Shown: positions 1 through 9,007, counted from the stretch's first letter. The stretch is DNA of 64,000 bases from CAZUAQ01 sp964618455 (GCA_964618455.1 CAZUAQ010000010.1:1-64000), one strand, 5' to 3'. The notes: generated from the sequence alone by a model not told the origin. A program made the numbers and translations.

Positions 1-332
1 GCCTTTGTAACTCCTCTCGGCTCCCACAACCCCGGTCCGAAGACCGGTTTGGGCTAGATCCGCTTTCGCTCGCCGCTACTCACGGAGTCTCGGTTGATTT
101 CCTTTCCTCCAGGTACTGAGATGTGTCAGTTCCCTGGGTCGGCCCGACAGGCCTATGCATTCAGCCTGTCGCAATGCCATCTACTTGCGTAGTGACATTA
201 GGTTGCCCTATTCGGAGATCCCCGGATCTATCGCTTGTTTGACAGCTCCCCGGGGCTTATCGCAGCCTACCACGTCCTTCATCGCCTCTCGACACCTAGG
301 CATCCACCATGCACTCTTAGTAACTTGATCGC
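1..332 (-). rRNA. rrl: 23S ribosomal RNA, 5' portion (cut by window start)
   Basis: The minus strand carries the conserved 23S 5' end: the start near 330 (GATCAAGTTACTAAGAG), then the segment at about 285-315 that includes GGTGGATGCC, then the AAGGACGTGG and GCGATAAGC blocks. Only about 330 nt of a ~2.9 kb gene is inside the window; the rest lies before position 1. The exact mature 5' end is estimated from the conserved start and may be off by several bases. Two tRNA genes and a boxA lie upstream on the same strand, but no 16S rRNA gene does. Confidence 0.95.
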
Positions 333-884
333 ATGTATGACGGGCTGTCGACGTGAATCGACAAACCGCACCATCCACACTTTCAAGGCACCTTGACGCA
401 TCAAGGCGGTCTGCTCCGCCACGGCCGAAGCCGCAACGGCATCCACCGCCGGTCGCGTCATTCAACGATATCATTACGCCAAAACGTAAACACTCGAAGA
501 ATTGAACCTGTTGGTTGTGATGCTCACTACCTGCTGATGATCACGCACCTGCTCGCGCAGGTTCTGCGATCATCGATCTCACCTATCCAGTTGTCAAAGA
601 GCACGCGTCCCCATGGACGCATATCGTCACATCGTCCGAGGGCGAATTCCGCCGAAACGGCCGAAATCCCAAATCACCTCGGAGCCTAGCAAGTATACTC
701 GTCAATCGGCCGCTGTAAAGCCCACTGCGGCCGAAATCTTTACTTTTTTCGCGGCCTTTTTCGGGCTCGTCTCCACCGCAACGCGGTCGCCGAAACCGCC
801 GATCATGCACCCCCCGACGGGGGTCGTGATCAGGCCTTTCCGTGCCGTCCGCCGGGCTCGGGCGACGGTCCCACCCGAGTCACG
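333..884 (-). other. tRNA-Ala to 23S rRNA spacer
   Basis: This ~550 nt spacer has no convincing protein gene. It holds a boxA-like site (591-603) and GC-rich inverted sequences next to the 23S start (about 540-590) that could form part of the 23S processing stem. ORFs in it are short, read through the rRNA/tRNA region and look like shadows. Confidence 0.7.
591..603 (-). promoter_or_regulatory. boxA-like antitermination element
   Basis: The minus strand reads TGCTCTTTGACAA, close to the E. coli rrn boxA (TGCTCTTTAACAA). It sits about 260 nt before the 23S start, as spacer boxA elements do. BoxA in RNA recruits the NusB/S10 antitermination complex so that long untranslated rRNA transcripts escape Rho. 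Confidence 0.75.
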
Positions 885-957
885 TGGAGCCGAGCGGGCT
901 CGAACCGCCAACCTCCTGGTTGCAAACCAGGCGCTCTCCCAGTTGAGCTACGGCCCC
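885..957 (-). tRNA. tRNA-Ala(TGC)
   Basis: A 73-nt cloverleaf on the minus strand. The 7-bp acceptor stem starts GGGGCCG and contains the G3:U70 wobble pair that identifies alanine tRNAs. The anticodon loop reads TTTGCAA, giving anticodon TGC, and the T arm contains GGTTCGAGCC. CCA is not encoded. It lies 49 nt downstream of tRNA-Ile, the usual Ile-Ala order of bacterial rRNA spacers. Confidence 0.97.
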
Positions 958-1006
958 GTATCCATCGACCGGGCTCACTACCGCCCGCGGCCGACGAAGA
1001 ATGCCA

Positions 1007-1080
1007 TGGGCCCGCGAGGATTCGAACCTCGGACCTCGTCGTTATCAGCGACGCGCTCTAACCAACTGAGCTACGAGCCC
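1007..1080 (-). tRNA. tRNA-Ile(GAT)
   Basis: A 74-nt cloverleaf on the minus strand starting GGGCTCGTAGCTCAG, with anticodon loop CTGATAA (anticodon GAT), a T arm with GGTTCGAATCC and discriminator A. It is first in the tRNA-Ile/tRNA-Ala/23S series. In most bacteria a 16S gene precedes it; here upstream DNA holds a terminator, a possible sRNA and a promoter instead. Confidence 0.97.
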
Positions 1081-1158
1081 TCTTCAGTTGTCAGCCGCCT
1101 CCCGACGATCCTGCCTGCCCAGCCGACAATTTCCAAAAAACCGACTTTTCGTGAGGCG

Positions 1159-1188
1159 AAAAAAAAACCACCGACCCGAGTCGGCGGT
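1159..1188 (-). terminator. Intrinsic terminator upstream of tRNA-Ile
   Basis: On the minus strand ACCGCCGAC pairs with GTCGGTGGT (9 bp, one G-U) around a 4-nt loop and is followed at once by nine T residues. It lies between a good promoter (1356-1383) and tRNA-Ile (1080). It therefore either ends a small RNA or acts as an attenuator for the rRNA operon. Confidence 0.85.
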
Positions 1189-1349
1189 TCATCGCAGCAG
1201 GCGATAAACTTCGGCCTTCCGTCTAGGTCATCCCACGATCCCGGCTTGCCGGAACTCGGAATCCGTTGTCGGCTGGCATACGCAAAAGGCAGGATCCTCC
1301 GTTGGAGACCTCAAGACCGCTCATTCGCGGACCCACGCTCGTGAATCCA
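1159..1349 (-). ncRNA. Candidate structured small RNA of ~190 nt
   Basis: This is the segment bounded by the 1356-1383 promoter and the 1159-1188 terminator. No ORF in it looks real. The predicted RNA can fold into a 5' hairpin (GGATTCAC with GTGGGTCC), then a long interrupted rod (GTCT..AGGTC with GACCT.AGAC, GATCC with GGGATC, TGCC with GGCA), then the terminator. A rod with internal bubbles is reminiscent of 6S RNA, but I recognise no diagnostic sequence and the class is open. It may instead be a leader of the downstream tRNA/23S operon. Confidence 0.45.
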
Positions 1350-1355
1350 CGGTTA

Positions 1356-1383
1356 AGTGTACATGCGTGTCGCGTTTTGTCAA
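1356..1383 (-). promoter_or_regulatory. Sigma70-type promoter for sRNA or tRNA-23S unit
   Basis: Minus strand: TTGACA (1378-1383), 16-nt spacer, TACACT (1356-1361). The expected start is near 1349. The -35 is a perfect consensus, as is common for stable RNA genes. Confidence 0.7.
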
Positions 1384-1589
1384 CCACGCGAAATCCACAC
1401 TCATGTCGACCTGTCCCCCGACAGGACTGCACCCAAAATGGCTGGATTCGATAGAATAATCGCCAATATTCCAGGAAATACATTCTCACTTTAATTGGCC
1501 TAGTTCACCCGTCTCGGGGCTATCTTGCAGCGTGAGCTTCGACCATTCGACGGCATCGCCTGCAGAACATGCTCCGGCTCCGCCCGATT

Positions 1590-1901
1590 TCATTCTTCGT
1601 ACCAAGTGAAATCGGTAAGCCGAGCGATGGGTACCACGTCTCCCCCGCCACCCTTCCGATACAGCACGATGTAATTCTCATGAAAGTCGATCCCCGTATA
1701 CTCCTGTAGAGAGTCGCTGCTGTGGTAGCCTTCGCCATGTGCTCTTGGGGTCCTGAAGGAGACCCTCAGTTTTCCCCTGACCCGTTTGGCGACGGCCGGG
1801 GCCTCTTCACTTCGGCCCGCTTGATCTGCTCCGCAGGCCAGATTTGTCAGGAAGCAGGCGCCCGCCACGAAACCGACCCACAACAGTGATGACTTACGCA
1901 T
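1590..1901 (-). CDS. Small hypothetical exported protein
   Basis: A 103-residue protein of unknown function. A start at 1901 is preferred because it gives a typical signal peptide (MRKSSLLWVGFVAGACF, cleavage probably within the next dozen residues) and lies just after the amidotransferase stop at 1933. An AGGGG stretch lies 9-10 nt upstream. The longer ORF in this frame overlaps the amidotransferase and is composition-driven. The mature part has basic and polar stretches, a YHSSDSLQEYTGIDF segment and a GGGGD turn; I see no catalytic motif. It is probably cotranscribed with the upstream amidotransferase gene (31-nt gap). Confidence 0.6.
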   Translation of the reverse strand: MRKSSLLWVGFVAGACFLTNLACGADQAGRSEEAPAVAKRVRGKLRVSFRTPRAHGEGYHSSDSLQEYTGIDFHENYIVLYRKGGGGDVVPIARLTDFTWYEE

Positions 1902-1932
1902 GTCTTGTACCCCTGCAAGGAATCCCGTGAAC

Positions 1933-2649
1933 TCAAATGTCGTCGTTCTGAAAAAGAGTGTTCCAACGCTGAACCAGTTCTCGCGCCTGCTGGTTCTGTC
2001 GTGCCAGTGCCGGTTCCAGACGATTTCGGTACTGCTCGAAACGATCCTCTTCCGGCAGCGCCGCCAGCTCATCCGCGCAGACGTGAACGAGGTTCTGCAC
2101 GATGTCCATCGTGCATTCGAGGTGGAACTGCAGGCCGTAGACACGGCGGCCGAGGCGAAAGGCCTGTTGCTCGTAGCGATGTGATCGGGCGAGCTGCACC
2201 GCCCCTTCCGGCATGTCGTATGTGTCGCCATGCCACTGGAACACTTCCAACTCCCGGGGAAGCGCGGCGAAGAGTGGATCGCTGTCCGAGCCGAGCGTCC
2301 GCTCGATCGGGAACAGACCGATCTCCTTCGGGCGTTGGGCATAGACACGGGCGCCGGCGGCGCGGGCGAGCAACTGACACCCCAGGCAGATGCCGAGGAC
2401 CGGCGCGTCGCGCCGAATCAATTCCACCAGCAGCGCGCGTTCGGGCGTGAGGTACGCATGCTTGTCCGTGTCATCCACGTTCATCGGGCCGCCCATCACC
2501 AGCCAGGCCTCGTAGTCGTCCGGGCCAGGCACGGGCGCGCCGCCATACAACGGCACACGCGTCAGCGCATGCCCCGCCTCCCGCAACGCTGCGCCGAAGA
2601 TTCCCTCGTTTTCACATTCGAAATGCTGCAATACCGCGATGCGCGCCAC
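1933..2649 (-). CDS. Class I glutamine amidotransferase (GATase1-like)
   Basis: A 238-residue stand-alone protein of the GMP-synthase-glutaminase-like family. The nucleophile elbow is GICLGCQ, preceded by WLVMGGPMN (oxyanion region), and the catalytic His and Glu are in LQFHLE. Such proteins hydrolyse glutamine or act on gamma-glutamyl substrates in the cytoplasm; no synthetase partner gene is nearby, so the acceptor is unknown. The start is GTG at 2649 with GGAGG seven nucleotides upstream. The length fits single-domain members. Confidence 0.88.
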   Translation of the reverse strand: MARIAVLQHFECENEGIFGAALREAGHALTRVPLYGGAPVPGPDDYEAWLVMGGPMNVDDTDKHAYLTPERALLVELIRRDAPVLGICLGCQLLARAAGARVYAQRPKEIGLFPIERTLGSDSDPLFAALPRELEVFQWHGDTYDMPEGAVQLARSHRYEQQAFRLGRRVYGLQFHLECTMDIVQNLVHVCADELAALPEEDRFEQYRNRLEPALARQNQQARELVQRWNTLFQNDDI

Positions 2650-2953
2650 AATCGGACCTCCGTGGGTGAGTCACAGGCAACTGCCATGGCTGGATCCGCG
2701 CATTGTAACGCACGTGAACACGCGTGACAGCGTCGCCGGGGCGTAAATGGAGGCTGAGAAAGTGTGTGAGAAGCTCTTCCAGAGAAAAGGACAGTCCCTG
2801 AGCTTGACACACACGTTCTGAGGCTTGCGAAGATGGGCACTGCCGCTTTCATCTTGTTTCGCCTCCTGCCGATGAATAAGATGATAGGTTGTGATTCAGG
2901 GCCCATCCGGCAAGTCTTTGCCGACTCCAGAACATCCGAGGTCAACGAATTCC
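2650..2953. other. Intergenic region between divergent genes
   Basis: About 300 nt separate the divergent amidotransferase and PSD1 genes. A TTGACA occurs at about 2804 on the plus strand but has no good -10 at the right distance. No RNA gene or repeat seen. Confidence 0.5.
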
Positions 2954-5900
2954 ATGTCGCGGTTCAGACATGCTTGTGCAGTCCTCCTCTGGATGCTGAT
3001 CGTTCCGATGATGACGGAGCGCCTTTCGGCGGCGGAATCGCTTCCGGCTGATCGCTTGACGACCGATGCGCCGACTCCCGTCATTTACAGCCGGGACATC
3101 AAACCGATCCTCTCCGAAAACTGCTACACCTGCCACGGCCCTGACGCGAACCAGCGTAAAGCCAAGCTGCGGCTCGACACGCATGAAGGCGCCACGGGGG
3201 AATACCGCTCCGACCGCTACGCCGTGGTGCCCGGCGATCTGACGGCCAGCACGCTGATCCAGCGGATCACGACCGACGACGAATTTGATCGCATGCCGCC
3301 GGTGGACAGCGGGAAGGATCTCTCCGCGCGCGAGATCGATCTGCTCCAGCGCTGGGTGGCCGATGGCGCCCCGTTCGATCGGCACTGGTCGTACCAGCCT
3401 CCCGTCCGACCGGAGGTGCCCACACCGGCCGCCCATGCCGAACGCGTGCGTAATCCCATCGACGCCTACGTGTTTTCGAGGCTGGAATCAGAGGGCCTCG
3501 CGCCTTCTCCGGAGGCGGACCGGCGGACGCTGCTTCGGCGTCTCTCCTTCGACCTGACCGGGCTTCCGCCCCAACCGGACGACGTCGAGGCCTTTGAAGC
3601 CGCCACCTCACCGGAAGCTTACACACATGCCGTGGATCGCCTGCTCGCCTCTCCCCATTTCGGCGAACGCATGGCCATCTACTGGCTCGACCTCGTGCGC
3701 TACGCGGACACGACGGGCATCCATGGGGACAACCACCGCGAGGTTTCGGCGTACCGCGACTACGTCATCGATGCGTTCAACCACAACAAGCCGTTCGACT
3801 GGTTCACGGTGGAACAACTCGCGGGCGACCTTCTTCCGGACCCGACGACCGAACAACTTGTCGCCTCCGGTTACAACCGGCTTCTGATGACCACGGAGGA
3901 AGGCGGAGCGCAGCCCAAGGAGTACCGGGCGAAGTACGACGCGGATCGCGTGCGCAATGTGTCCTCGGTGTGGCTGGGTTCGACGATGGCCTGCGCGCAG
4001 TGCCACGACCATAAGTACGACCCGTTCACGATGAAGGATTTCTATAGCCTCGCCTCCTACTTCGCGGACATCAAGGAGACGGAGGTCGGGACGCAGCCGC
4101 CGAATCTCCGCCTGCCCACCGATGCCCAGCGCGAGCAACTGCGCCGGCTGGACAAGAGGATCGCGCAGGCACAGCGCCGGCTCGACACGCAGACGCCCGA
4201 ACTCGACGAGGCCTTGGCGGCCTGGGAATCGAAGGTCCGCGAATCGCAATCGATCTGGACCGCGCTCACTCCGCATGTGGCGGCTTCTCCGGGGGGATCG
4301 AATCTGCATGTTCAGGATGACGATTCGCTCTTCGTGGACGGCACTTCGGCCCAACAGGAACGGTATGTCATCGCGACCTTCACACCCTTGACCGGGATCA
4401 CCGGCCTCCGCCTGGAGGTGATGGCGGACGATCGCCTTCCCGCCAAGGGGCCGGGTCGGGCGCCGAATGGGAACTTCGTTCTCAACGAGTTGTCCGTCTA
4501 CGCCGCGGCGGCGGAACGACCGGGCGAGCAGCAACGCCTGGTTCTGCAGAACGCGACGGCGGACTTCAACCAGGACGGCTTTTCGGTCGAACGGGCCATT
4601 GACAGCGACCTGGCGACGGGCTGGGCGATCATGCCCTCCTCCGGTCGATCGCACCAGGCGGTGTTTGAAACGGACGTGGACGCCGGCTTCGCCGGGGGCA
4701 CCGTGCTCACCTTCGTGCTGGATCAGCACTACGGCAGCATGCATGCGATCGGACGGCTCCGCTTCTCCGTGACCACCGAGCAGCGTCCACTCACGGCGAC
4801 GGACCACATCGCGCCGCCGGCAGAGATCCGCGAGCTGGTCATGATCGCCCCGGAGGCGCGCACACCAGAGCAGCAGGCATCCATTGCCGCGCATTTCCGA
4901 AGCGTCACCCCCCTGCTTCAGCCGGCGCGCGATCGACTGGCTTCGTTGCAGCAACGGCATCAGGAGATAAACGCGGCGGTCCGCACGATGCTGATCAGCG
5001 AATCGATCGAGGAACCGCGGACGGTGCGCGTGCTGCCGCGTGGTAACTGGCTGGATGAGTCGGGCGAGGAAGTCGCGCCCGAGGTCCCCGCCGTGCTGGC
5101 CTCTTACGAACCCACCGATATTCCGAAGGATCCGCCCGCCCGGCCGACGCGACTGGATCTGGCGCGCTGGTTGACGGATCCCGAGAATCCGCTGGTGGCA
5201 CGGGTCCTCGTGAACCGGTTGTGGAAGATCATGTACGGCCGCGGCCTGGTGAGCACGCTGGAAGACTTCGGCTCGCAGGGCGATTGGCCGACGCATCCGG
5301 AGCTGCTCGACTGGCTGGCGGTGGAGTTCATCGACAGCGGGTGGGACGTCAAGCACATGCTCCGGCTGATGGCCCATTCGGAAACGTACCGCCAGACATC
5401 GGAAGTCACGACGGCTGCGATCGAGCGGGATCCGCTGAATCGTTTGCTGAGCCGACAGAACACGTTCCGCCTTCCGGCTGAATGCGTTCGCGACAATGCC
5501 CTGGCGGTCAGCGGCCTTCTGAATCGTGAGATCGGCGGGCGCAGCGTCAAGCCCTACCAGCCGGCGGGCTACTGGCAGCATCTGAACTATCCCAAGCGGA
5601 CGTACGAGGCGGACCAGGGCCACGCGCTGTATCGGCGCGGCCTCTACACGTACTGGTGCCGGACCTTCCTGCATCCGAGTCTGCTGGCGTTCGACGCGCC
5701 TACGCGTGAGGAGTGCACGGTGGAGCGGACTCGATCCAATACGCCGCTTCAGGCGCTGGTGCTGCTGAACGATCCGGCCTATGTGGAGGCGGCGCGGGCC
5801 CTGGCGGCACGCGTGCTGACGGAGGGCGGTGCGACCTTCGATGAGAGGTTGGGCCATGCGTACCACCTGGTGCTTCACCGGATAGCCCGGCCCTCGGAAA

Positions 5901-6088
5901 TGGAAACGCTGCGGACGCTCCTCGAGAAGCACATGTCGGATTACGCCGAGAATCCGGACCTGGCCGAGGCCCTGCTCGGTGTCGGCCATTATTCGGCGCC
6001 GGCGAATCTGGATCCCGTGGAACTGGCGGCCTGGACCTCGGTGACGCGGACGATTCTCAATCTGCACGAAACGATCACGCGGTACTGA
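2954..6088 (+). CDS. PSD1 and planctomycete cytochrome C domain-containing protein
   Basis: A 1044-residue exported protein of the PSCyt1-PSCyt2-PSD1 architecture that is expanded in planctomycetes. The start at 2954 gives a signal peptide (MSRFRHACAVLLWMLIVPMM, then LSAAES). An N-terminal cytochrome-like domain has the haem motif CYTCH at residues 57-61; the PSCyt2 part holds the typical CAQCHDHKYDP; PSD1 occupies the C-terminal third (RVLVNRLWKIMYGRGLVST and TPLQALVLLNDP). A carbohydrate-binding-like insert lies in the middle. Biochemical role is unproven in the family; polysaccharide degradation or electron transfer outside the cytoplasm is proposed. The next gene is its usual DUF1501 partner, 21 nt downstream. 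Confidence 0.93.
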   Translation: MSRFRHACAVLLWMLIVPMMTERLSAAESLPADRLTTDAPTPVIYSRDIKPILSENCYTCHGPDANQRKAKLRLDTHEGATGEYRSDRYAVVPGDLTASTLIQRITTDDEFDRMPPVDSGKDLSAREIDLLQRWVADGAPFDRHWSYQPPVRPEVPTPAAHAERVRNPIDAYVFSRLESEGLAPSPEADRRTLLRRLSFDLTGLPPQPDDVEAFEAATSPEAYTHAVDRLLASPHFGERMAIYWLDLVRYADTTGIHGDNHREVSAYRDYVIDAFNHNKPFDWFTVEQLAGDLLPDPTTEQLVASGYNRLLMTTEEGGAQPKEYRAKYDADRVRNVSSVWLGSTMACAQCHDHKYDPFTMKDFYSLASYFADIKETEVGTQPPNLRLPTDAQREQLRRLDKRIAQAQRRLDTQTPELDEALAAWESKVRESQSIWTALTPHVAASPGGSNLHVQDDDSLFVDGTSAQQERYVIATFTPLTGITGLRLEVMADDRLPAKGPGRAPNGNFVLNELSVYAAAAERPGEQQRLVLQNATADFNQDGFSVERAIDSDLATGWAIMPSSGRSHQAVFETDVDAGFAGGTVLTFVLDQHYGSMHAIGRLRFSVTTEQRPLTATDHIAPPAEIRELVMIAPEARTPEQQASIAAHFRSVTPLLQPARDRLASLQQRHQEINAAVRTMLISESIEEPRTVRVLPRGNWLDESGEEVAPEVPAVLASYEPTDIPKDPPARPTRLDLARWLTDPENPLVARVLVNRLWKIMYGRGLVSTLEDFGSQGDWPTHPELLDWLAVEFIDSGWDVKHMLRLMAHSETYRQTSEVTTAAIERDPLNRLLSRQNTFRLPAECVRDNALAVSGLLNREIGGRSVKPYQPAGYWQHLNYPKRTYEADQGHALYRRGLYTYWCRTFLHPSLLAFDAPTREECTVERTRSNTPLQALVLLNDPAYVEAARALAARVLTEGGATFDERLGHAYHLVLHRIARPSEMETLRTLLEKHMSDYAENPDLAEALLGVGHYSAPANLDPVELAAWTSVTRTILNLHETITRY

Positions 6089-6109
6089 CGCGCGTGGGAC
6101 GGGACAGTC

Positions 6110-7546
6110 ATGAATCTTGAAGATCGCATCGGCATCAAAGAGACTCGGCGAACGTTCCTGGGGCGGGCGACGCACAGCATCGGCGCGATCGCGCTGGCTT
6201 CGCTGATGAACCCGGCGCGGCTCCTGTCCGCGGCCCCCCCCGCCGCCCTGGGGTCGCGCGGGATCGTGAACCCCCTGCACTTTGCCCCGAAGGCCAAGCG
6301 CATCATCCATCTGTACATGGCGGGCGGGCCGTCGCACCTGGAGACTTTCGATCCCAAGCCGAAGCTGGCGGAGATGCACGGCAAACCGATGCCCGACAGC
6401 TACACCAAGGGTCAGCCGATCGCGCAGCTCCAGGGGAAGCAGCTCAACTGCTTTGCCCCGCAATACCCGTTCCGAAAGTACGGCGAGAGCGGGCAGGAGA
6501 TCTGCGAACTGTTCCCGCACATCGGGTCCGTGGCGGATGACATCTGCATCCTGCGTTCGCTGCACACGGAAGCGATCAACCACGACCCGGCGCACACGTT
6601 CATGAACACGGGCACGACGATCTCCGGCCGTCCGGCGATGGGCGCGTGGCTGCTCTACGGCCTCGGGGCCGAAAGCGAGAACCTGCCCGGCTTCGTCGTG
6701 CTGACCTCCGAAGGCAAGTTCGGCCAGGCCCAGCCGATCGCCGCGCGGCAGTGGCACAGCGGTTTCCTGCCGAGCAAGTACCAGGGCGTCCAGTTCCAGT
6801 CGCAGGGGGACCCGGTGCTGTACGTGCGCAACCCGGACGGAGTCCTGCCCGACCAGCAGCGTGACATCGTCGAGGCGGTCAATACGCTGAACCGCGAACA
6901 CGGCGAAACGATCGAGGATCCGGAGATCGCCACGCGGATCGCGCAGTACGAGATGGCGTTCAGGATGCAGACCAGCGTGCCGGAACTGATGGACCTGGCT
7001 GACGAGCCGGAGTCGGTCAAGGCGATGTACGGTACGGAGGGGGCGGACGGCACTTTCGCGGCGAACTGCCTGCTGGCCCGGCGACTGGCGGAGCGCGGCG
7101 TGCGTTTCATCCAGGTGTATCACCGCGGCTGGGATCACCACGACGGCATCAAGAAGAACATCAAGGGCACGGCGAGCGAAGTCGACCAGGCGTCGGCGGC
7201 ACTGATCCGGGATCTCAAGCAGCGCGGCATGCTCGAGGAGACACTGGTGCTCTGGGGCGGTGAGTTCGGGCGGACGCCCATGGCCCAAGGTAACGGGCGC
7301 GATCATCACATCAAGGGCTACTCCATGTGGATGGCCGGTGGCGGGATTCAGGGCGGTGTCGCGTACGGGGCGACGGACGAACTGGGGTACAACGCCGAGG
7401 AGAACAAGGTTCACATGCACGACCTGCACGCCACGATGCTGCATCTGCTCGGCGTCGATCACGAACGGCTGACCTACCGCTTCCAGGGACGCGACTTCCG
7501 CCTGACGGATGTGGCGGGGCATGTCGTCAGCGATATTCTGGCGTGA
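6110..7546 (+). CDS. DUF1501 domain-containing protein (Tat-exported)
   Basis: A 478-residue protein of the DUF1501 family, which has the alkaline-phosphatase/sulfatase-like fold. The N-terminus has a twin-arginine signal (RRTFLGRA followed by a hydrophobic stretch and LLSA), so it is probably exported folded. Recognisable family blocks are HLYMAGGPSHLETFDPKP, AINHDPAHTFMNTG, QVYHRGWDHHDGI, LWGGEFGRTP and GRDHHIKGYSMWMAGGG; the His/Asp residues in these could bind metal. It follows the PSD1 gene in an apparent two-gene operon, the standard pairing in planctomycetes. The enzymatic substrate is unknown. Confidence 0.93.
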   Translation: MNLEDRIGIKETRRTFLGRATHSIGAIALASLMNPARLLSAAPPAALGSRGIVNPLHFAPKAKRIIHLYMAGGPSHLETFDPKPKLAEMHGKPMPDSYTKGQPIAQLQGKQLNCFAPQYPFRKYGESGQEICELFPHIGSVADDICILRSLHTEAINHDPAHTFMNTGTTISGRPAMGAWLLYGLGAESENLPGFVVLTSEGKFGQAQPIAARQWHSGFLPSKYQGVQFQSQGDPVLYVRNPDGVLPDQQRDIVEAVNTLNREHGETIEDPEIATRIAQYEMAFRMQTSVPELMDLADEPESVKAMYGTEGADGTFAANCLLARRLAERGVRFIQVYHRGWDHHDGIKKNIKGTASEVDQASAALIRDLKQRGMLEETLVLWGGEFGRTPMAQGNGRDHHIKGYSMWMAGGGIQGGVAYGATDELGYNAEENKVHMHDLHATMLHLLGVDHERLTYRFQGRDFRLTDVAGHVVSDILA

Positions 7547-7556
7547 TGCCTCACCA

Positions 7557-7593
7557 TCAAAGAAGGGCCCCACTCGTTTGATGAATGGGACCC
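7557..7593 (-). terminator. Intrinsic terminator after the flotillin gene
   Basis: Minus strand: GGGTCCCATTC pairs with GAGTGGGGCCC (11 bp with three wobbles) and is followed by TTCTTTGATGG. It sits between the convergent DUF1501 and flotillin genes and best serves flotillin. Confidence 0.55.
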
Positions 7594-7633
7594 TGTTGAA
7601 CTCACTTGTGATCTGCGAGCTATTCCCAACGAT

Positions 7634-9007
7634 TCACGCCCGGGGCTTCTTCTCTCCCGCTTCTGATGCCAGTGTCTGCGGTACCTCGGGGTTGCCGTTG
7701 GTCTTGCCGAGATCGCCGGCGAGCTTCTGCGTCAATGTCCGCAGGTCGATGCCGAGCACCGACTCGAGCGTGCCGAGTGACTCGGCCAGCATGCGGGCGC
7801 GCCCGAGGGCCGCCCCATTGATGGCAGTGCCCTGACCGCCGTCGATGACGGTCACGTCGCCGAGATCGACGTTGGCGATGGTCTTGGTCAAGTCACTGAC
7901 GACGTCCGGCAGCATCTCCGCCAGCATGACCTTGAGTGCCTCGGGATGGTTCTGGATAGCCTTGCCGATGGTCTCGATGGCGGCGGCGCGGGCCTTGCCC
8001 TCTTCAAGAATCGTGGCGGCGGCACCTTCCGCCTTCGCCTTGGCGACGTCACGTTCGGCGTCGGCCTGCTTGACCTCCGTCGCCAGCAGACGGGCCTCTT
8101 GCGCTTCGGCGGCGGCCTTCTGCGTCTCGGCTTCCATGAGTTCCGCTTCCCGCGCGAGTTCGGCCTTGCGAATACGCAGCTCGTTTTCCGACACGGCGAT
8201 CTCCGTGTCCGCCTTGAGTCGGGCGTTCTCGGCGTGCTGGCGGCTGGCGGCTTCGGCGGCTCGGGCCTCGGCATCGCGTTCGGCCTGGGCTCGACGGGAA
8301 ATCGCAAGGGCTTCGGCTTCCTTGACGTCGGCCTGCGACTTCTTCTCCGCCTCGTACTGGCGGGCCCCGGCGAGTACCTCCGCCGACGCCTTGCGGGCAA
8401 TCGACTCGAGGTACTGCTCGTCGTCATGCACGTTCTGAATGTTCACGCTGTCGATGGTGATGCCGAGCTTACGGAAGTCGTCGCTCACCTCGTTCATGAC
8501 GGTCGCCACGAACTTGTCGCGGTCTTCGACGATTTCCTCCGGGGTCATCTTGCCGATGACGGCACGAAGCCCGCCCTCGAGCGTCTCGCGCGAGACGCGT
8601 TGCATCTCCTGCAATGGCTGACCGAGAAATCGCTCGATGGCGTTGCCGCGCGTCTCGGGTTCGGACGAGATTTTGACGTTGGCGACACCGGTGACATAGA
8701 CGGGAATCATCTTGCCGCCACCGGATTGCGCCTTGACCTCCAGGCCGACCTGAATGTTGCGCAGCGAGATCCGGTTCACGCTTTCAAAAACGGGAATGAC
8801 GAGGGTGCGGCCACCGATGAGCACGCGATAACCTTCGCCGGCGCGGTTGCGCTTTCCGCTGATAACAATCATCTCGCTGGGGTTGCCGACCACCACCAGT
8901 TTGGCGGCGATAAAGACGGCGGCAATGATGATGAAGAGTATCCCGCCGCCCAGGATGAACGGCCATAATTCACTGACGCCTTGCGCGAGCATGGTCATGT
9001 GTTCCAT
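7634..9007 (-). CDS. Flotillin-like SPFH domain protein
   Basis: A 457-residue membrane scaffold protein. One N-terminal membrane segment (WPFILGGGILFIIIAAVFIAAKLVVV) is followed by the SPFH/band-7 domain (about residues 40-220) and a long Ala/Glu-rich coiled coil with repeated E-A pairs (about 220-370), then an Asn-Val-Asp segment and a Gln/Gly/Glu-rich tail. This is the flotillin/YqiK layout. Flotillins oligomerise and organise membrane microdomains. AGGAGG lies 9 nt before the ATG at 9007. The NfeD-like gene lies immediately upstream on the same strand, the classic partner. Confidence 0.93.
   Translation of the reverse strand: MEHMTMLAQGVSELWPFILGGGILFIIIAAVFIAAKLVVVGNPSEMIVISGKRNRAGEGYRVLIGGRTLVIPVFESVNRISLRNIQVGLEVKAQSGGGKMIPVYVTGVANVKISSEPETRGNAIERFLGQPLQEMQRVSRETLEGGLRAVIGKMTPEEIVEDRDKFVATVMNEVSDDFRKLGITIDSVNIQNVHDDEQYLESIARKASAEVLAGARQYEAEKKSQADVKEAEALAISRRAQAERDAEARAAEAASRQHAENARLKADTEIAVSENELRIRKAELAREAELMEAETQKAAAEAQEARLLATEVKQADAERDVAKAKAEGAAATILEEGKARAAAIETIGKAIQNHPEALKVMLAEMLPDVVSDLTKTIANVDLGDVTVIDGGQGTAINGAALGRARMLAESLGTLESVLGIDLRTLTQKLAGDLGKTNGNPEVPQTLASEAGEKKPRA

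Noticed and set aside
613..1344. A 243-codon plus frame over the tRNA region
   Set aside because: It reads antisense through two tRNA genes and the candidate sRNA.
1590..2348. Long version of the small exported protein starting inside the amidotransferase gene
   Set aside because: The first ~150 residues are a shadow of the amidotransferase (Ser/Arg-rich); the start at 1901 has a signal peptide.
2804..2840. TTGACA as a promoter for the PSD1 gene
   Set aside because: No acceptable -10 sequence at 16-18 nt.
3608..7573. A 1321-codon open frame antisense to the PSD1 and DUF1501 genes
   Set aside because: GC-rich coding DNA leaves open antisense frames; the product is Arg/His/Gln-rich with no motif, while the plus-strand proteins have clear family signatures.
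7565..7593. Bidirectional terminator for both DUF1501 and flotillin
   Set aside because: There is a T-rich tail only on the minus strand.
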